From an uncultured Clostridia bacterium (GTDB taxonomy: Bacteria > Bacillota > Clostridia > TANB77 > CAG-508): a stretch of DNA of 64,000 nt. Numbering within the stretch: position 1 is the first letter of the stretch; every line of letters starts with the position of its first letter. Made by a program: the position numbers and the translations under genes. Positions 9,039-17,232 of the stretch are shown here, piece by piece. Location of the stretch: positions 62,001 through 126,000 of the forward strand of contig CAKPAW010000005.1 of the NCBI GenBank assembly GCA_934133165.1, written 5' to 3'. The notes beneath the pieces were generated by a model. That model worked only from the letters and a program-made list of their open reading frames with translations, was not told where the DNA came from and did no database searches.

Positions 9039-9848
9039 ATGATAATAATAGATAAAGATAAAATAAAGGAATTAAGTAATATTTCAGCAGACGATTTATA
9101 CATATTAACTGATTTTGACGGAACTATAACAAAAAACTCAAGTGATAGTTCGTGGGCAAGTATTTTTAAAAATCCAATAGTTTCAAAAGAATTCATAGAA
9201 GAATGTATAAAACTATTTAATTATTATCATAAGTATGAAATTGATGAGAGTATATCATTGCAAGAAAAAATATTAATTATGAATGAATGGTATAATAAAA
9301 ATATAGAGACATTGAAAAAATTTAAAATTACTAAAGAAATAATAAATTATTCAGCAAATAATGAAAGTATAATGGATTTTAGGGATGGTGCAAAAGATTT
9401 TTTAGAAAAAATGAATTCTAAAGGAGTACCTATAATAGTAATATCAGCAGGAGTAGGAAATATTATACAACAATTTTTAGTTAAGAACAAATGTAACTAT
9501 TCTAATATTTACATTTGCTCAAATTTTTTAGAATATGAAAATGGTATTGTAAAGGGAGTTAGAGATAATAACTTAATACATCCATTAAACAAAAATGAAA
9601 TTTCACTTCCACGCCATATTCAAGAAAAAATCAATAAAAGAAATAATACTATACTTCTTGGAAATAGTGTTTTAGATATAAACATGGCTAATAGTAATAA
9701 AAATGTATACAAAATAGGATTTTTAGATGAAAAAGTAAAAGAAAGAATGGATACATTTAAGCAGTATTATGATATTGTTTGTACGGATAATACATCATAT
9801 AATGAATTGAAAAATAAATTACTAGAATTTTTTAAAATGGAGGTATAG
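9039..9848 (+). CDS. UMPH-1-type pyrimidine 5'-nucleotidase (HAD family)
   Basis: 269 residues. HAD motif I is LTDFDGTIT, and the middle (EKILIMNEWYNKN, VPIIVISAGVGNII, ICSNFLEYENGIVKG, LIHPLNKNE, ILLGNSVLDINMA) follows the eukaryotic cytosolic 5'-nucleotidase III (NT5C3, UMPH-1) pattern almost segment by segment, including YDIV near the end. Known members dephosphorylate UMP, CMP or m7GMP. Motif IV reads GNSVLD rather than GDSxxD; Asn in place of the first Asp is a change at a metal-binding position. The last three codons ATG GAG GTA plus the stop form the ribosome site of the next gene. Confidence 0.85.
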   Translation: MIIIDKDKIKELSNISADDLYILTDFDGTITKNSSDSSWASIFKNPIVSKEFIEECIKLFNYYHKYEIDESISLQEKILIMNEWYNKNIETLKKFKITKEIINYSANNESIMDFRDGAKDFLEKMNSKGVPIIVISAGVGNIIQQFLVKNKCNYSNIYICSNFLEYENGIVKGVRDNNLIHPLNKNEISLPRHIQEKINKRNNTILLGNSVLDINMANSNKNVYKIGFLDEKVKERMDTFKQYYDIVCTDNTSYNELKNKLLEFFKMEV

Positions 9849-9849
9849 T

Positions 9850-10380
9850 ATGGAAAAGAAAGAAGATAGAAAGAAAATTTTAATAGCAGGATTTGAAGGA
9901 GATGACAATTCTGCCAAAATATTATTAGATGATATAAGAAAAATTTGCACTAAAGATAGTTTATATTTGAAAAATGATTTTGAAATAAGCAGTAAACAAA
10001 TAGAAGAAAAATTATTAAATAATTATGACTATATTTTAATTTTTGGACAAAAGCCAGATACAAAAATGCTTTATTTAGAAAATAATGCCATTCTTGGAGA
10101 AAAGAAATTAGTGACAGATTACAATTATGATATTTTAAAGGAATACTTAAAAAATCATAAATACGAAGTAGAAAGTTCGTATAATGCTGGTAATTATTTG
10201 TGTAATAATGTGTTTTTTAGAGCATTAGATTTTAAATTAAAAAATAATATAAAATCTAAAATTGCTTTTATACATATTCCAACTATTGATAATATAGAAA
10301 ACATAACTAATTTATCTAATGCTATAAAGGAGTATATAGATTTTTTAAGCTTAAATAGAATTATAAAAAACAATAATTAG
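9850..10380 (+). CDS. Pyroglutamyl-peptidase I-like protein (peptidase C15)
   Basis: 176 residues, shorter than Pcp (about 210). It begins KILIAGFEGDD (Pcp: xxLVTGFEPFG), has FGQKPDTKMLYLENNA around residues 60-75 with a Glu at the expected site, YNAGNYLCNNVFFRAL around residue 115 (Pcp active-site Cys segment), and IAFIHIPTI near residue 140 (catalytic His). The Glu-Cys-His triad is therefore visible. Pcp removes N-terminal pyroglutamate from peptides. The divergence of the N-terminal motif leaves the substrate open. The gene starts two bases after the preceding stop. Confidence 0.75.
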   Translation: MEKKEDRKKILIAGFEGDDNSAKILLDDIRKICTKDSLYLKNDFEISSKQIEEKLLNNYDYILIFGQKPDTKMLYLENNAILGEKKLVTDYNYDILKEYLKNHKYEVESSYNAGNYLCNNVFFRALDFKLKNNIKSKIAFIHIPTIDNIENITNLSNAIKEYIDFLSLNRIIKNNN

Positions 10381-10390
10381 GGAGAAATTA

Positions 10391-10858
10391 ATGGAAAAGA
10401 AAGTTAGAAAAGCAGTTAGATGCTATTTAATAAAAAATAATAAAATTGTAGTTACAAAATATAAAGAAGGAAATCAAAAAGAAGGCTACTATGACATTCC
10501 AGGAGGAAAAATTGAGGAAGGGGAACTTCCAGAACAAACGGCTATTAGAGAAATGAAAGAAGAAACAGGAATAGACATTAAAAATCTAAGACATAAAGGA
10601 ATAATGATAGTAGAGTATCCTAATAGAAAATTTATATTTGATACATTTGTTTCAAATGAATATGAGGGAACACCACAAAATTTTGAAGAAAATACATCAG
10701 AATGGATGAAAATAACAGATTTATTACAAAAAGACAAAATTTTATCTAATATAATAATTTTAGATAGATTCTTTATTAAAGGACTAATAGATGATGATTA
10801 TAACTTTAGTATGCATGTAATTGTTGACGAGCAAGAAAATATATTAAATATAGATTAG
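10391..10858 (+). CDS. NUDIX hydrolase
   Basis: 155 residues. The complete NUDIX box is GGKIEEGELPEQTAIREMKEETGI (residues about 38-60; shown here in two parts: GGKIEEGELPEQT and AIREMKEETGI), with the REMKEE metal-binding core. NUDIX enzymes hydrolyse nucleoside diphosphate-linked compounds; the specificity cannot be read. The start follows GGGAGA. A second NUDIX gene at 16448 is only distantly similar, so this is not a tandem duplication. Confidence 0.92.
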   Translation: MEKKVRKAVRCYLIKNNKIVVTKYKEGNQKEGYYDIPGGKIEEGELPEQTAIREMKEETGIDIKNLRHKGIMIVEYPNRKFIFDTFVSNEYEGTPQNFEENTSEWMKITDLLQKDKILSNIIILDRFFIKGLIDDDYNFSMHVIVDEQENILNID

Positions 10859-10886
10859 AATTTAGAGAGTAAATAAAGGAATAGAT

Positions 10887-11606
10887 ATGGATAAAGTAAA
10901 AGAATTTGATAAACTAATACTTCAAATGTCGAAATGTGATAAATGTTTAAATATGAAAAGCAAAAATAGTATAGATTGCTCATTAATTAACATTTATAAA
11001 GATAAAGAATTTTCAAAAAGTATACCCTCAATATGGACTGATTGGTACAATAGATTAGATTCTAAAATTATGGTTATAGGTCAAGATTGGGGACCTTATA
11101 ATGATATGAATAAATACTATAAAGAATATATAAGATGTAAAACTAAAGAAAATTGGAAAAAAATAATAGAGCAAGAAAAAAGTATGACGAAAAGAATGCT
11201 TACAAAATATTTAATAGAATCTGCAAAAAATAATAATATTGATAAAACAGAAGAAATATTAGATGAATTATATATTACAAATGCTATTATGTGTGCTAGA
11301 AAAGGAGATAACTATAGAGGTAATAATATAAAATTAAAAGAGTCAACTTGTAATTGTATGGAAAATATAAAAGCACAAATAGATATAGTAAAACCTAAAA
11401 TAATATTAACATTAGGATATTTTCCATTATATTCATTATCAAGTATATACAATTTTAAAATAGATAAAAATTTAACACTTACAATTAAAAATAATGGAGA
11501 GTTTAATATAGGAGAATTTATTATAATACCATTATTTCATCCTACAGCTCAAATAAAAAAAGAGGAACAATTAAAACAATATAATAAAATTTGGAAATAT
11601 ATTTAA
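10887..11606 (+). CDS. Uracil-DNA glycosylase superfamily protein
   Basis: 239 residues. An N-terminal CDKCLNM cysteine pair is followed by IMVIGQDWGPYND near residue 67 (motif A of the UDG fold, GxDPGP-like), LYITNAIMCARKGDNYRG near residue 133, IILTLGYFPLYSL near residue 172 and IIPLFHPTAQ near residue 214 (motif B, HPxx). This is the layout of family 4/5-like UDGs, but the cysteines for a 4Fe-4S cluster are incomplete. It may excise uracil or a related lesion or act on another N-glycoside; activity is inferred from fold only. The neighbour gene at 11634 has the same fold. Confidence 0.8.
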   Translation: MDKVKEFDKLILQMSKCDKCLNMKSKNSIDCSLINIYKDKEFSKSIPSIWTDWYNRLDSKIMVIGQDWGPYNDMNKYYKEYIRCKTKENWKKIIEQEKSMTKRMLTKYLIESAKNNNIDKTEEILDELYITNAIMCARKGDNYRGNNIKLKESTCNCMENIKAQIDIVKPKIILTLGYFPLYSLSSIYNFKIDKNLTLTIKNNGEFNIGEFIIIPLFHPTAQIKKEEQLKQYNKIWKYI

Positions 11607-11633
11607 TAATTATACTTTGAAAGTGAGATAAAA

Positions 11634-12347
11634 ATGTTTGATAGATATGCTAAATTAATTAGTGAAATGAATAAATTTGAAAAAGAAGATATTCTAAGTA
11701 AAAAGTTTGAATTACATAGTAAATCAAATATGAAAATCTATTATGCACCACATAATGAAATAATTAATAAGAAAGCAAAAGTTTTCATTGTTGGAATTAC
11801 TCCAGGATGGACTCAGACAAGTATTGCTTATGAAACAGCATATGAAGGACTAGCAAAAGGTTTAGATTATGAGCAAATAAAAAAAGAATGCAAAAGAAAT
11901 TCAAGATTTGCAGGAAGTATGAGAAAAAATCTAATTGAAATGTTAGATGAGCTAAAGTTAAATAATAAATTACAAATTAAATCATGTTCACAATTATTTG
12001 AAGAAAATAATGATTTGCTACATACTACTTCATTAATTCCATATCCTGTGTTCATAAACAATAAAAATTATACAGGTTCTAATCCAAAGATAATAGAAAA
12101 TGAAACATTATGGTCTTATGTTGAAAAGTTTTTCTATAAGGAAATTGAAGCTTTACCAGATGCTTTAATTATTCCACTTGGAAAATCTGTTGAAGAAGTA
12201 TTAGAAAGAACGATAGAAAATAATTTAATAAAAAAAGAACAATGTTTATTGGGATTTCCACATCCATCAGGTGCAAATGGACATAGAAAAAATCAATTTG
12301 AAGAAAATAAAGTAAAATTATTAAAGACAATTGAAGAATATTTTTAA
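11634..12347 (+). CDS. Uracil-DNA glycosylase-like protein
   Basis: 237 residues. AKVFIVGITPGWTQTS near residue 48 is a motif-A-like segment, TTSLIPYPVFINNKN follows near residue 130 and CLLGFPHPSGANGHR near residue 207 is motif B (HPSGxNG, as in MUG/SMUG-type enzymes). Sequence similarity to the preceding UDG-fold gene is confined to these motifs, so they are separate family members rather than a recent duplicate. Base-excision activity is an inference. The stop is followed closely by an NTF2-like gene. Confidence 0.72.
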   Translation: MFDRYAKLISEMNKFEKEDILSKKFELHSKSNMKIYYAPHNEIINKKAKVFIVGITPGWTQTSIAYETAYEGLAKGLDYEQIKKECKRNSRFAGSMRKNLIEMLDELKLNNKLQIKSCSQLFEENNDLLHTTSLIPYPVFINNKNYTGSNPKIIENETLWSYVEKFFYKEIEALPDALIIPLGKSVEEVLERTIENNLIKKEQCLLGFPHPSGANGHRKNQFEENKVKLLKTIEEYF

Positions 12348-12373
12348 AGTATATCATATTTGGAGGGAAAATA

Positions 12374-12706
12374 ATGAAAGATTATTACAATTGGTGTTTA
12401 AATTTAAAAGAAAATTGGAAAGCCAAAAATGTACAGCGTGTTATGGAGCTATTTGACCCAAAAGTAAAGTATTACGAAACACCTACAACCAAAATAAACA
12501 CAATGCAAGAAATACAACAAATGTGGGAAGAAATAGAAAGTCAAAATACAGATAATATAGAATTCAATATACTATGTCAAAATGAAGAATGTTGTATAGT
12601 AAACTTTATTTTAAAAGATGATATATCTTATGATATGATTTACCAAGTAAAATTAAATAATGAAAATAAATGTATATTTCTAAAACAATGGTATATGGAG
12701 GTATAG
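12374..12706 (+). CDS. NTF2-like (SnoaL-type) domain protein
   Basis: 110 residues, one small domain. The pattern W-x-KNVQRVMELFDPKVKYYETP followed by alternating strands ending LKQWYMEV is that of a SnoaL/NTF2-like cone fold used both as enzymes (isomerases, cyclases) and ligand binders. No catalytic residues can be assigned. Its last codons ATG GAG GTA TAG form the ribosome site for the methyltransferase gene one base later, the same 19-bp junction as at 9837. Confidence 0.7.
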   Translation: MKDYYNWCLNLKENWKAKNVQRVMELFDPKVKYYETPTTKINTMQEIQQMWEEIESQNTDNIEFNILCQNEECCIVNFILKDDISYDMIYQVKLNNENKCIFLKQWYMEV

Positions 12707-12707
12707 T

Positions 12708-13547
12708 ATGGAAGAGATAGATGATAAAGATTATGAAACTATTAGTTCAACTGCTATTGTAACTTCTTATCCAAGAACTTTTACAGACATACCTTATGAA
12801 AAAGAAATATATAACTGGTTAAATAAAAATTGTAAAGAAGAAGTAACTTTGAATAAGATGTTAGCTCCTGAACTAGAAGCTAGATATAAATTGACTAATA
12901 GAATATTAAATAAATTAAATATTTCGCAAGTTTTAGAATTGGCTTCAGGTTATACTTCAAGAGGATTAATATATTCTAAAAAAGGATACAACTATATTGA
13001 GATGGATTTAGAAAATGTATCAAGGAATAAAACTAACATACTAAAGTCAATTAATAATTCTATTCCAGATAATTTGCATATTATTAGCGGAAATGCTTTA
13101 ATAAAAAATGACTTTAATAAATGTAAAAAATATTTGAAAGTAAGTGAGCCAGTTGCAGTAATTAATGAGGGATTATTAAGATATCTTACTTTTCAAGAAA
13201 AAAGAATTGTTGCTCAAAATGTATATAATCTATTATCAGAATTTGGTGGTGTATGGATTACTTGTGATGTTACACCTAAAAAATTCATACAGAATCAAGA
13301 TAAAAACTTACCAGATTTTAATAAAAAGTTAAGTGATGTAACTTCAAGAAATAATATAAATGATAGATTTGAAGATATAAATCATATAAGAGAATTCTTC
13401 GGTGAAATTGGATTTAATAATATTGGAATTCATAAGTTTAATGAAGTAAAAGAAGAACTATATTCAGTAAATGAATTAGGTATTGTTGATGAACATGTAG
13501 AGAAATTGTTAGATGATGCAATTGTTGCGGTTATGCAGATAAATTGA
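12708..13547 (+). CDS. Class I SAM-dependent methyltransferase, leucine-carboxyl-methyltransferase type
   Basis: 279 residues. The N-terminus SSTAIVTSYPRTFTDIPY is characteristic of the LCM/PPM1-type group; the SAM-binding motif I is QVLELASGYTSRG near residue 77, followed by YIEMDLENV (acidic loop binding the ribose) and AVINEGLLRYL near residue 153. These enzymes methylate carboxyl or hydroxyl groups of diverse small molecules and tetrapyrrole- or polyketide-like substrates; the substrate here is unknown. It lies between an NTF2-like gene and an APH-type kinase, a set seen in small-molecule tailoring clusters. Confidence 0.82.
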   Translation: MEEIDDKDYETISSTAIVTSYPRTFTDIPYEKEIYNWLNKNCKEEVTLNKMLAPELEARYKLTNRILNKLNISQVLELASGYTSRGLIYSKKGYNYIEMDLENVSRNKTNILKSINNSIPDNLHIISGNALIKNDFNKCKKYLKVSEPVAVINEGLLRYLTFQEKRIVAQNVYNLLSEFGGVWITCDVTPKKFIQNQDKNLPDFNKKLSDVTSRNNINDRFEDINHIREFFGEIGFNNIGIHKFNEVKEELYSVNELGIVDEHVEKLLDDAIVAVMQIN

Positions 13548-13594
13548 AATAATAAGTAATAAAAACAAATTAGATAAGGGGGGATAAACTTTAT

Positions 13595-14584
13595 ATGGAA
13601 CAAGAATTTAAAGATAGGATTAATCTGAATACTGATTTAAATATAATATCAAAGCAGATATGTAGAAACTATGATTTAGGAGAATATATTTCAGATACAA
13701 TTATCACAGTTGGATATGAGGATTTCAATTATATATTAGAAACAACAAAGGGTAAGTATTGTGTAAAGATCTTTAATAAAGAAAGAACTGACGAAGATTG
13801 TAAAAATTATATAGATAGAATTGAATTAGCATCAGAGATAGATATAAATACACCAAAACTATATAAGGCAAATAGTGAGAGTGAATGTATTGTTGAAGTA
13901 AATGGAATAAAATATAGACTATGTGTTTTTGAATACATAAATGGTAGTAGTTTTTTTGATTTAGAGATTATTCCAAATGAAGATGAAATAAAAGAAATTA
14001 TAAGACAGATGGCAATTATACATAAACAACAATTAAATTCAAAATTCATATATGATAAATGGGCAATAGTAAATTTTATAGAAGAGTTTGAAGATAAAAA
14101 GATATATCTAAACAAAGACGATTACAAAAAATCAAGTGAATTATTAGCAAAATTCAAAAATATTGATATGAAAAACTTACCATATGCTTTCACACATGGA
14201 GATATAATAAGTACAAATGTTATGAGAGACAATAATGGAAAGTTATGGATAATAGATTTTGCAGTATCTAACTATCTTCCAAGAATTGTGGATTTAGCAG
14301 TAAGTTCTTGTAATTTATGTCTAAATCCGGATAGTATAGAAGAAACAAAAAGCAAAATAAATATGGTTTTAAGAGAATACGAAAAATATAATAAATTGAC
14401 TGATTATGAAAAAGAAGTATTTCCAATATTTTTTGACATTGCTAACGCAATGGGAATTTTACAAATAAGTTATTTGGCTAGTAAAGGAGAAGCATCTGAA
14501 GAAGATAAATTTTGGTATAATGAGAGTAAAAAAGGATTAGAATTTAGCAATGATAATTTTTGGAATGGAATATTAAAAAAATGA
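13595..14584 (+). CDS. APH/choline kinase-family phosphotransferase
   Basis: 329 residues. The kinase lobe motif FNYILETTKGKYCVKIF supplies the ATP-binding Lys; the catalytic loop is FTHGDIISTNVM near residue 202 (HGDxxxxN) and the metal-binding Asp is in LWIIDFAVS near residue 222. This is the aminoglycoside-phosphotransferase / homoserine-kinase-II / choline-kinase fold. The family phosphorylates hydroxyls on antibiotics, amino acids or amino alcohols; no feature marks a resistance enzyme. GGGGGG lies upstream of the start. Confidence 0.85.
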   Translation: MEQEFKDRINLNTDLNIISKQICRNYDLGEYISDTIITVGYEDFNYILETTKGKYCVKIFNKERTDEDCKNYIDRIELASEIDINTPKLYKANSESECIVEVNGIKYRLCVFEYINGSSFFDLEIIPNEDEIKEIIRQMAIIHKQQLNSKFIYDKWAIVNFIEEFEDKKIYLNKDDYKKSSELLAKFKNIDMKNLPYAFTHGDIISTNVMRDNNGKLWIIDFAVSNYLPRIVDLAVSSCNLCLNPDSIEETKSKINMVLREYEKYNKLTDYEKEVFPIFFDIANAMGILQISYLASKGEASEEDKFWYNESKKGLEFSNDNFWNGILKK

Positions 14585-14675
14585 GGTAGAAAGATAGGAT
14601 TGATTCCAATACAACAAAATTCATCTTTAACTAAATAAAAATAATATTAAATATAAAGAAAGGTTCTGAAAAATT

Positions 14676-15413
14676 ATGGATTTTGAAAATAAAGTAGCAT
14701 TAGTAACTGGAGGAACATCGGGAATAGGAAAAGAAATTGTTAAGCAATTACTACTAAATGGTGCTAAAGTAATTATAAATTATGGTCATAATGAAGAAGA
14801 TTATGAAAAAACTAAAAAAGAATTTGAAGAATATAAAGAAAAAGTTACATTCATAAAAGCAGATGTATCTAATGAAGATGAAGTAACTAAAATGTTTAAT
14901 CAAATAGAAAAATTAGATTACTTGATAAATAATGCAGGTACTAATATAGATAGTTACATAGAAACATTTGATATACAAGATTTTAGAAAAATATTAGATG
15001 TTAATTTAGTTGGAAAAGTAATCTGTACAAAACATGCAATTCCATTATTAAGGAATAGTGAAAATGCAAGTATAGTTAATATAGCATCAAGATTAGGAAC
15101 AAAGCCATGTGTAGAAGCAAGTGCTTATTGTTCGGCAGAAGCGGGAGTTATAAACTTTACTCAAGCTAGTGCATTAGAACTTTCAAAATATAAAATTAGA
15201 GTAAATGCAGTAAGTCCAAGTTTAACAATAACACCACTAGCATTATACGGATGGACAGATGAAGAAATAGAAGAGCAAAAGAAAAATAATCCATTAAAAA
15301 GATTAGGAGAAACTATAGATATAGCAAATGCAGTACTGTTTTTTATATCTGATAAAGCAAGTTATATAAATGGGGAAAATCTAAATGTAAATGGTGGATC
15401 ATTATTAAAATAG
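14676..15413 (+). CDS. SDR-family oxidoreductase with altered active site (YxxxE)
   Basis: 245 residues, classical SDR length. TGGTSGIG (NADP/NAD binding) at residue 10, NNAG near 86, catalytic Ser in NIASR near 133 and Tyr in SAYCSAEAG near 150. Where the family has YxxxK, this protein has Y-C-S-A-E, so the catalytic lysine is replaced by glutamate. The rest, including the C-terminal GENLNVNGG, is FabG-like. It may be inactive as a dehydrogenase, or bind a ligand instead. See the finding on the substitution. Confidence 0.88.
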   Translation: MDFENKVALVTGGTSGIGKEIVKQLLLNGAKVIINYGHNEEDYEKTKKEFEEYKEKVTFIKADVSNEDEVTKMFNQIEKLDYLINNAGTNIDSYIETFDIQDFRKILDVNLVGKVICTKHAIPLLRNSENASIVNIASRLGTKPCVEASAYCSAEAGVINFTQASALELSKYKIRVNAVSPSLTITPLALYGWTDEEIEEQKKNNPLKRLGETIDIANAVLFFISDKASYINGENLNVNGGSLLK

Positions 15414-15433
15414 AGATAGGAGTGAAGTTAATT

Positions 15434-15988
15434 ATGGAAGAAAATTATTTTATAATACACGGAAGTTTTGGAAGTTCATTTGGAAATTGGTTTAGTTGGT
15501 TACATGATTTTATAGAGGATGATGGAAAACAAGTATATGTGCCACAATTTCCAATAGGAGTGGGTTATCAAAACTATGAAAATTGGAGTAAACTATTAAA
15601 GTATTATTGGAATTTAGGATTAATAAATGAAAATACAACAATTATAGCACATAGTATAGCACCAATATTTATTTCAAAATTTTTAGTTGAAAACAAAATA
15701 AAAGTTAAAAAATTAATATTTGTATGTGGATTTAATAATTATTTAGGAATAAATGAAGAATATGATAATGTAAATAAATCAATGTATTTTGATAATCTAC
15801 AAGATGTAAAACAATATGCAAATGAGATTATTTGTTTTTACTCAAATAATGACCCGTATGTAAAATATGAAGTTGAGAGAGAATTTGCAGATACAATAGC
15901 AACAGAGCAAATTTTAATACCAAATGGTGGACATATTAATAGTGAGAGTGGATATGACACTTTTGAAGAAATAGTAAATTATTTATAA
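15434..15988 (+). CDS. RBBP9/YdeN-type alpha/beta hydrolase
   Basis: 184 residues from the ATG at 15434, chosen because AGGAGTG lies ten bases upstream; a GTG at 15422 overlaps that site. The fold is seen in YFIIHGSFGSS (oxyanion loop), TTIIAHSIAPIF (nucleophile serine in AHSIA, near residue 74), SNNDPYVK (Asp) and PNGGHIN (His). RBBP9/YdeN enzymes are small serine hydrolases of unclear substrate. The last 60 bases of this gene recur, diverged, at 16930-16990 before a truncated SDR gene. Confidence 0.83.
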   Translation: MEENYFIIHGSFGSSFGNWFSWLHDFIEDDGKQVYVPQFPIGVGYQNYENWSKLLKYYWNLGLINENTTIIAHSIAPIFISKFLVENKIKVKKLIFVCGFNNYLGINEEYDNVNKSMYFDNLQDVKQYANEIICFYSNNDPYVKYEVEREFADTIATEQILIPNGGHINSESGYDTFEEIVNYL

Positions 15989-16009
15989 TAAAGAAAGGAA
16001 AGTAAGAAT

Positions 16010-16405
16010 ATGTTTAGTTTTAATCATGTAACTATAAGTGTTGATAATTTAGAAAAAACTTTAGATTTTTATAAGAAATTTGGATTTGAAGATTATAAGG
16101 AGTATCATGATCAGAGTGTTGATATTATAATGCTAAAGTTAAAAAATATGATATTAGAAATATTTCATTATCAAGAAAAAGAACAATTACCTGAGCATTC
16201 CAAAAATTTAGGAGTAGACTTAAAAACTATTGGTAATAAACATTTTGGACTAGGAGTAAAGGATATAATAGAAGCTAAAAAATTTGTTGAAGATAATAAA
16301 TTAAATAATTCAGAAATTATTATAAATGAAGGAAGACTTGGAAAACTTTACTTCTTTATTAAAGATCCAAATGGAATCTTAATGGAAATAATTCAAGAAG
16401 ATTAA
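16010..16405 (+). CDS. VOC (glyoxalase/bleomycin-resistance) family protein
   Basis: 131 residues with the paired beta-alpha-beta-beta-beta module: FNHVTISVDNLEKTLDFYKKFGF, then KHFGLGVKDI in the second half, and FFIKDPNGILMEIIQ at the end. His and Glu in these segments are the usual metal ligands. The family includes lyases, dioxygenases and fosfomycin/bleomycin-binding proteins; specificity is not visible. AAAGGAAAG is the ribosome site. Confidence 0.88.
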   Translation: MFSFNHVTISVDNLEKTLDFYKKFGFEDYKEYHDQSVDIIMLKLKNMILEIFHYQEKEQLPEHSKNLGVDLKTIGNKHFGLGVKDIIEAKKFVEDNKLNNSEIIINEGRLGKLYFFIKDPNGILMEIIQED

Positions 16406-16447
16406 TATAAATAGTGAAGAATAAAATAAAAATATAAGGAGCAAATT

Positions 16448-16912
16448 ATGATGGAAGAAAGAATAGCACACTATAATTCAACAGCTTGCTATTTGAAAAA
16501 AGATAATAAAGTATTAATGATCAAATTTTTAAAGAAATGGGGACAAGTATATGCACCACCTGGAGGAAAGATGAAGTCAGGAGAGTCACCTTTAGAATGC
16601 ATTATAAGGGAATACTATGAAGAAACAGGATTAACATTAGTTGAACCAAGACTACAAGGAATATCATATTGGAAGAATTCAAAAGAAGGAATAATATTTA
16701 TCTATACTGCTGAAGAATTTAAAGGGAATTTAACACGTTTGTCTGCAGAGGGAATATTAGAGTGGATTAATATAGAAGACTTAGCAAATATAAAACAATT
16801 TGAACAAAATAAAAAATTTATGCCTTATTTATTTAAAAATAAATTGTTTGAGGGAAAATTTTCATTAGGAGAACAATGTGAAGTTCTAGATTATAAAATA
16901 AGAACCATTTAG
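16448..16912 (+). CDS. NUDIX hydrolase
   Basis: 154 residues. NUDIX box PGGKMKSGESPLECIIREYYEETG (in parts: PGGKMKSGESP and IIREYYEETGL) around residues 37-62. The N-terminus YNSTACYLKKDNKVLMIK and the C-terminal length resemble the 8-oxo-dGTP diphosphatase (MutT/YtkD-like) group of Firmicutes, but the assignment within NUDIX is tentative. There are two consecutive ATG codons; the first is preceded by AAGGAG. Confidence 0.88.
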   Translation: MMEERIAHYNSTACYLKKDNKVLMIKFLKKWGQVYAPPGGKMKSGESPLECIIREYYEETGLTLVEPRLQGISYWKNSKEGIIFIYTAEEFKGNLTRLSAEGILEWINIEDLANIKQFEQNKKFMPYLFKNKLFEGKFSLGEQCEVLDYKIRTI

Positions 16913-16929
16913 AACTATTTTGATTATGA

Positions 16930-16990
16930 AAACATTAATATAGAGAGGATATGACACTTTTGAAAAAATAGTAAATTATTTATAATAAAG
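16930..16990 (+). repeat. Diverged copy of the 3' end of the 15434 hydrolase gene
   Basis: The segment matches 15932-15994 with a few changes and two small deletions, including GATATGACACTTTTGAA and the tail TAGTAAATTATTTATAATAAAG. It has no open frame of its own. It sits between a NUDIX gene and a truncated SDR gene, and marks an old duplication or recombination in this enzyme run. Confidence 0.8.
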
Positions 16991-17007
16991 ATTAGGGAGA
17001 AAATAGA

Positions 17008-17217
17008 ATGAAAAACGTTATAATTACAGGTGCTGCTAATGGTGTAGGAAAGGCAATAGCAAACAAATTAAAGAATCAAAATTTAATACTAATCGATATA
17101 GATGAAAACAATTTGCAAAAAGTAGCAAGAGAAATAAATGCAAAATATTATATTTGCGATGTTTCAGATGATAAGCAGATTACTAATGTATTTAAAGATA
17201 TAAATGAAAATTATTAA
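17008..17217 (+). pseudogene. Truncated SDR-family gene (N-terminal 69 residues)
   Basis: The product has the Rossmann start VIITGAANGVGKAIA and the acidic loop LILIDIDENN, then DVSDDKQI, but it stops at residue 69, just before the NNAG region. A ribosome site (AGGGAG) is still present. The lost part is not found in other frames downstream, where the TIM-barrel gene begins 15 bases later. Probably the remnant of a complete SDR gene lost by deletion. Confidence 0.75.
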
Positions 17218-17232
17218 TAAAGGAGAAAAATC

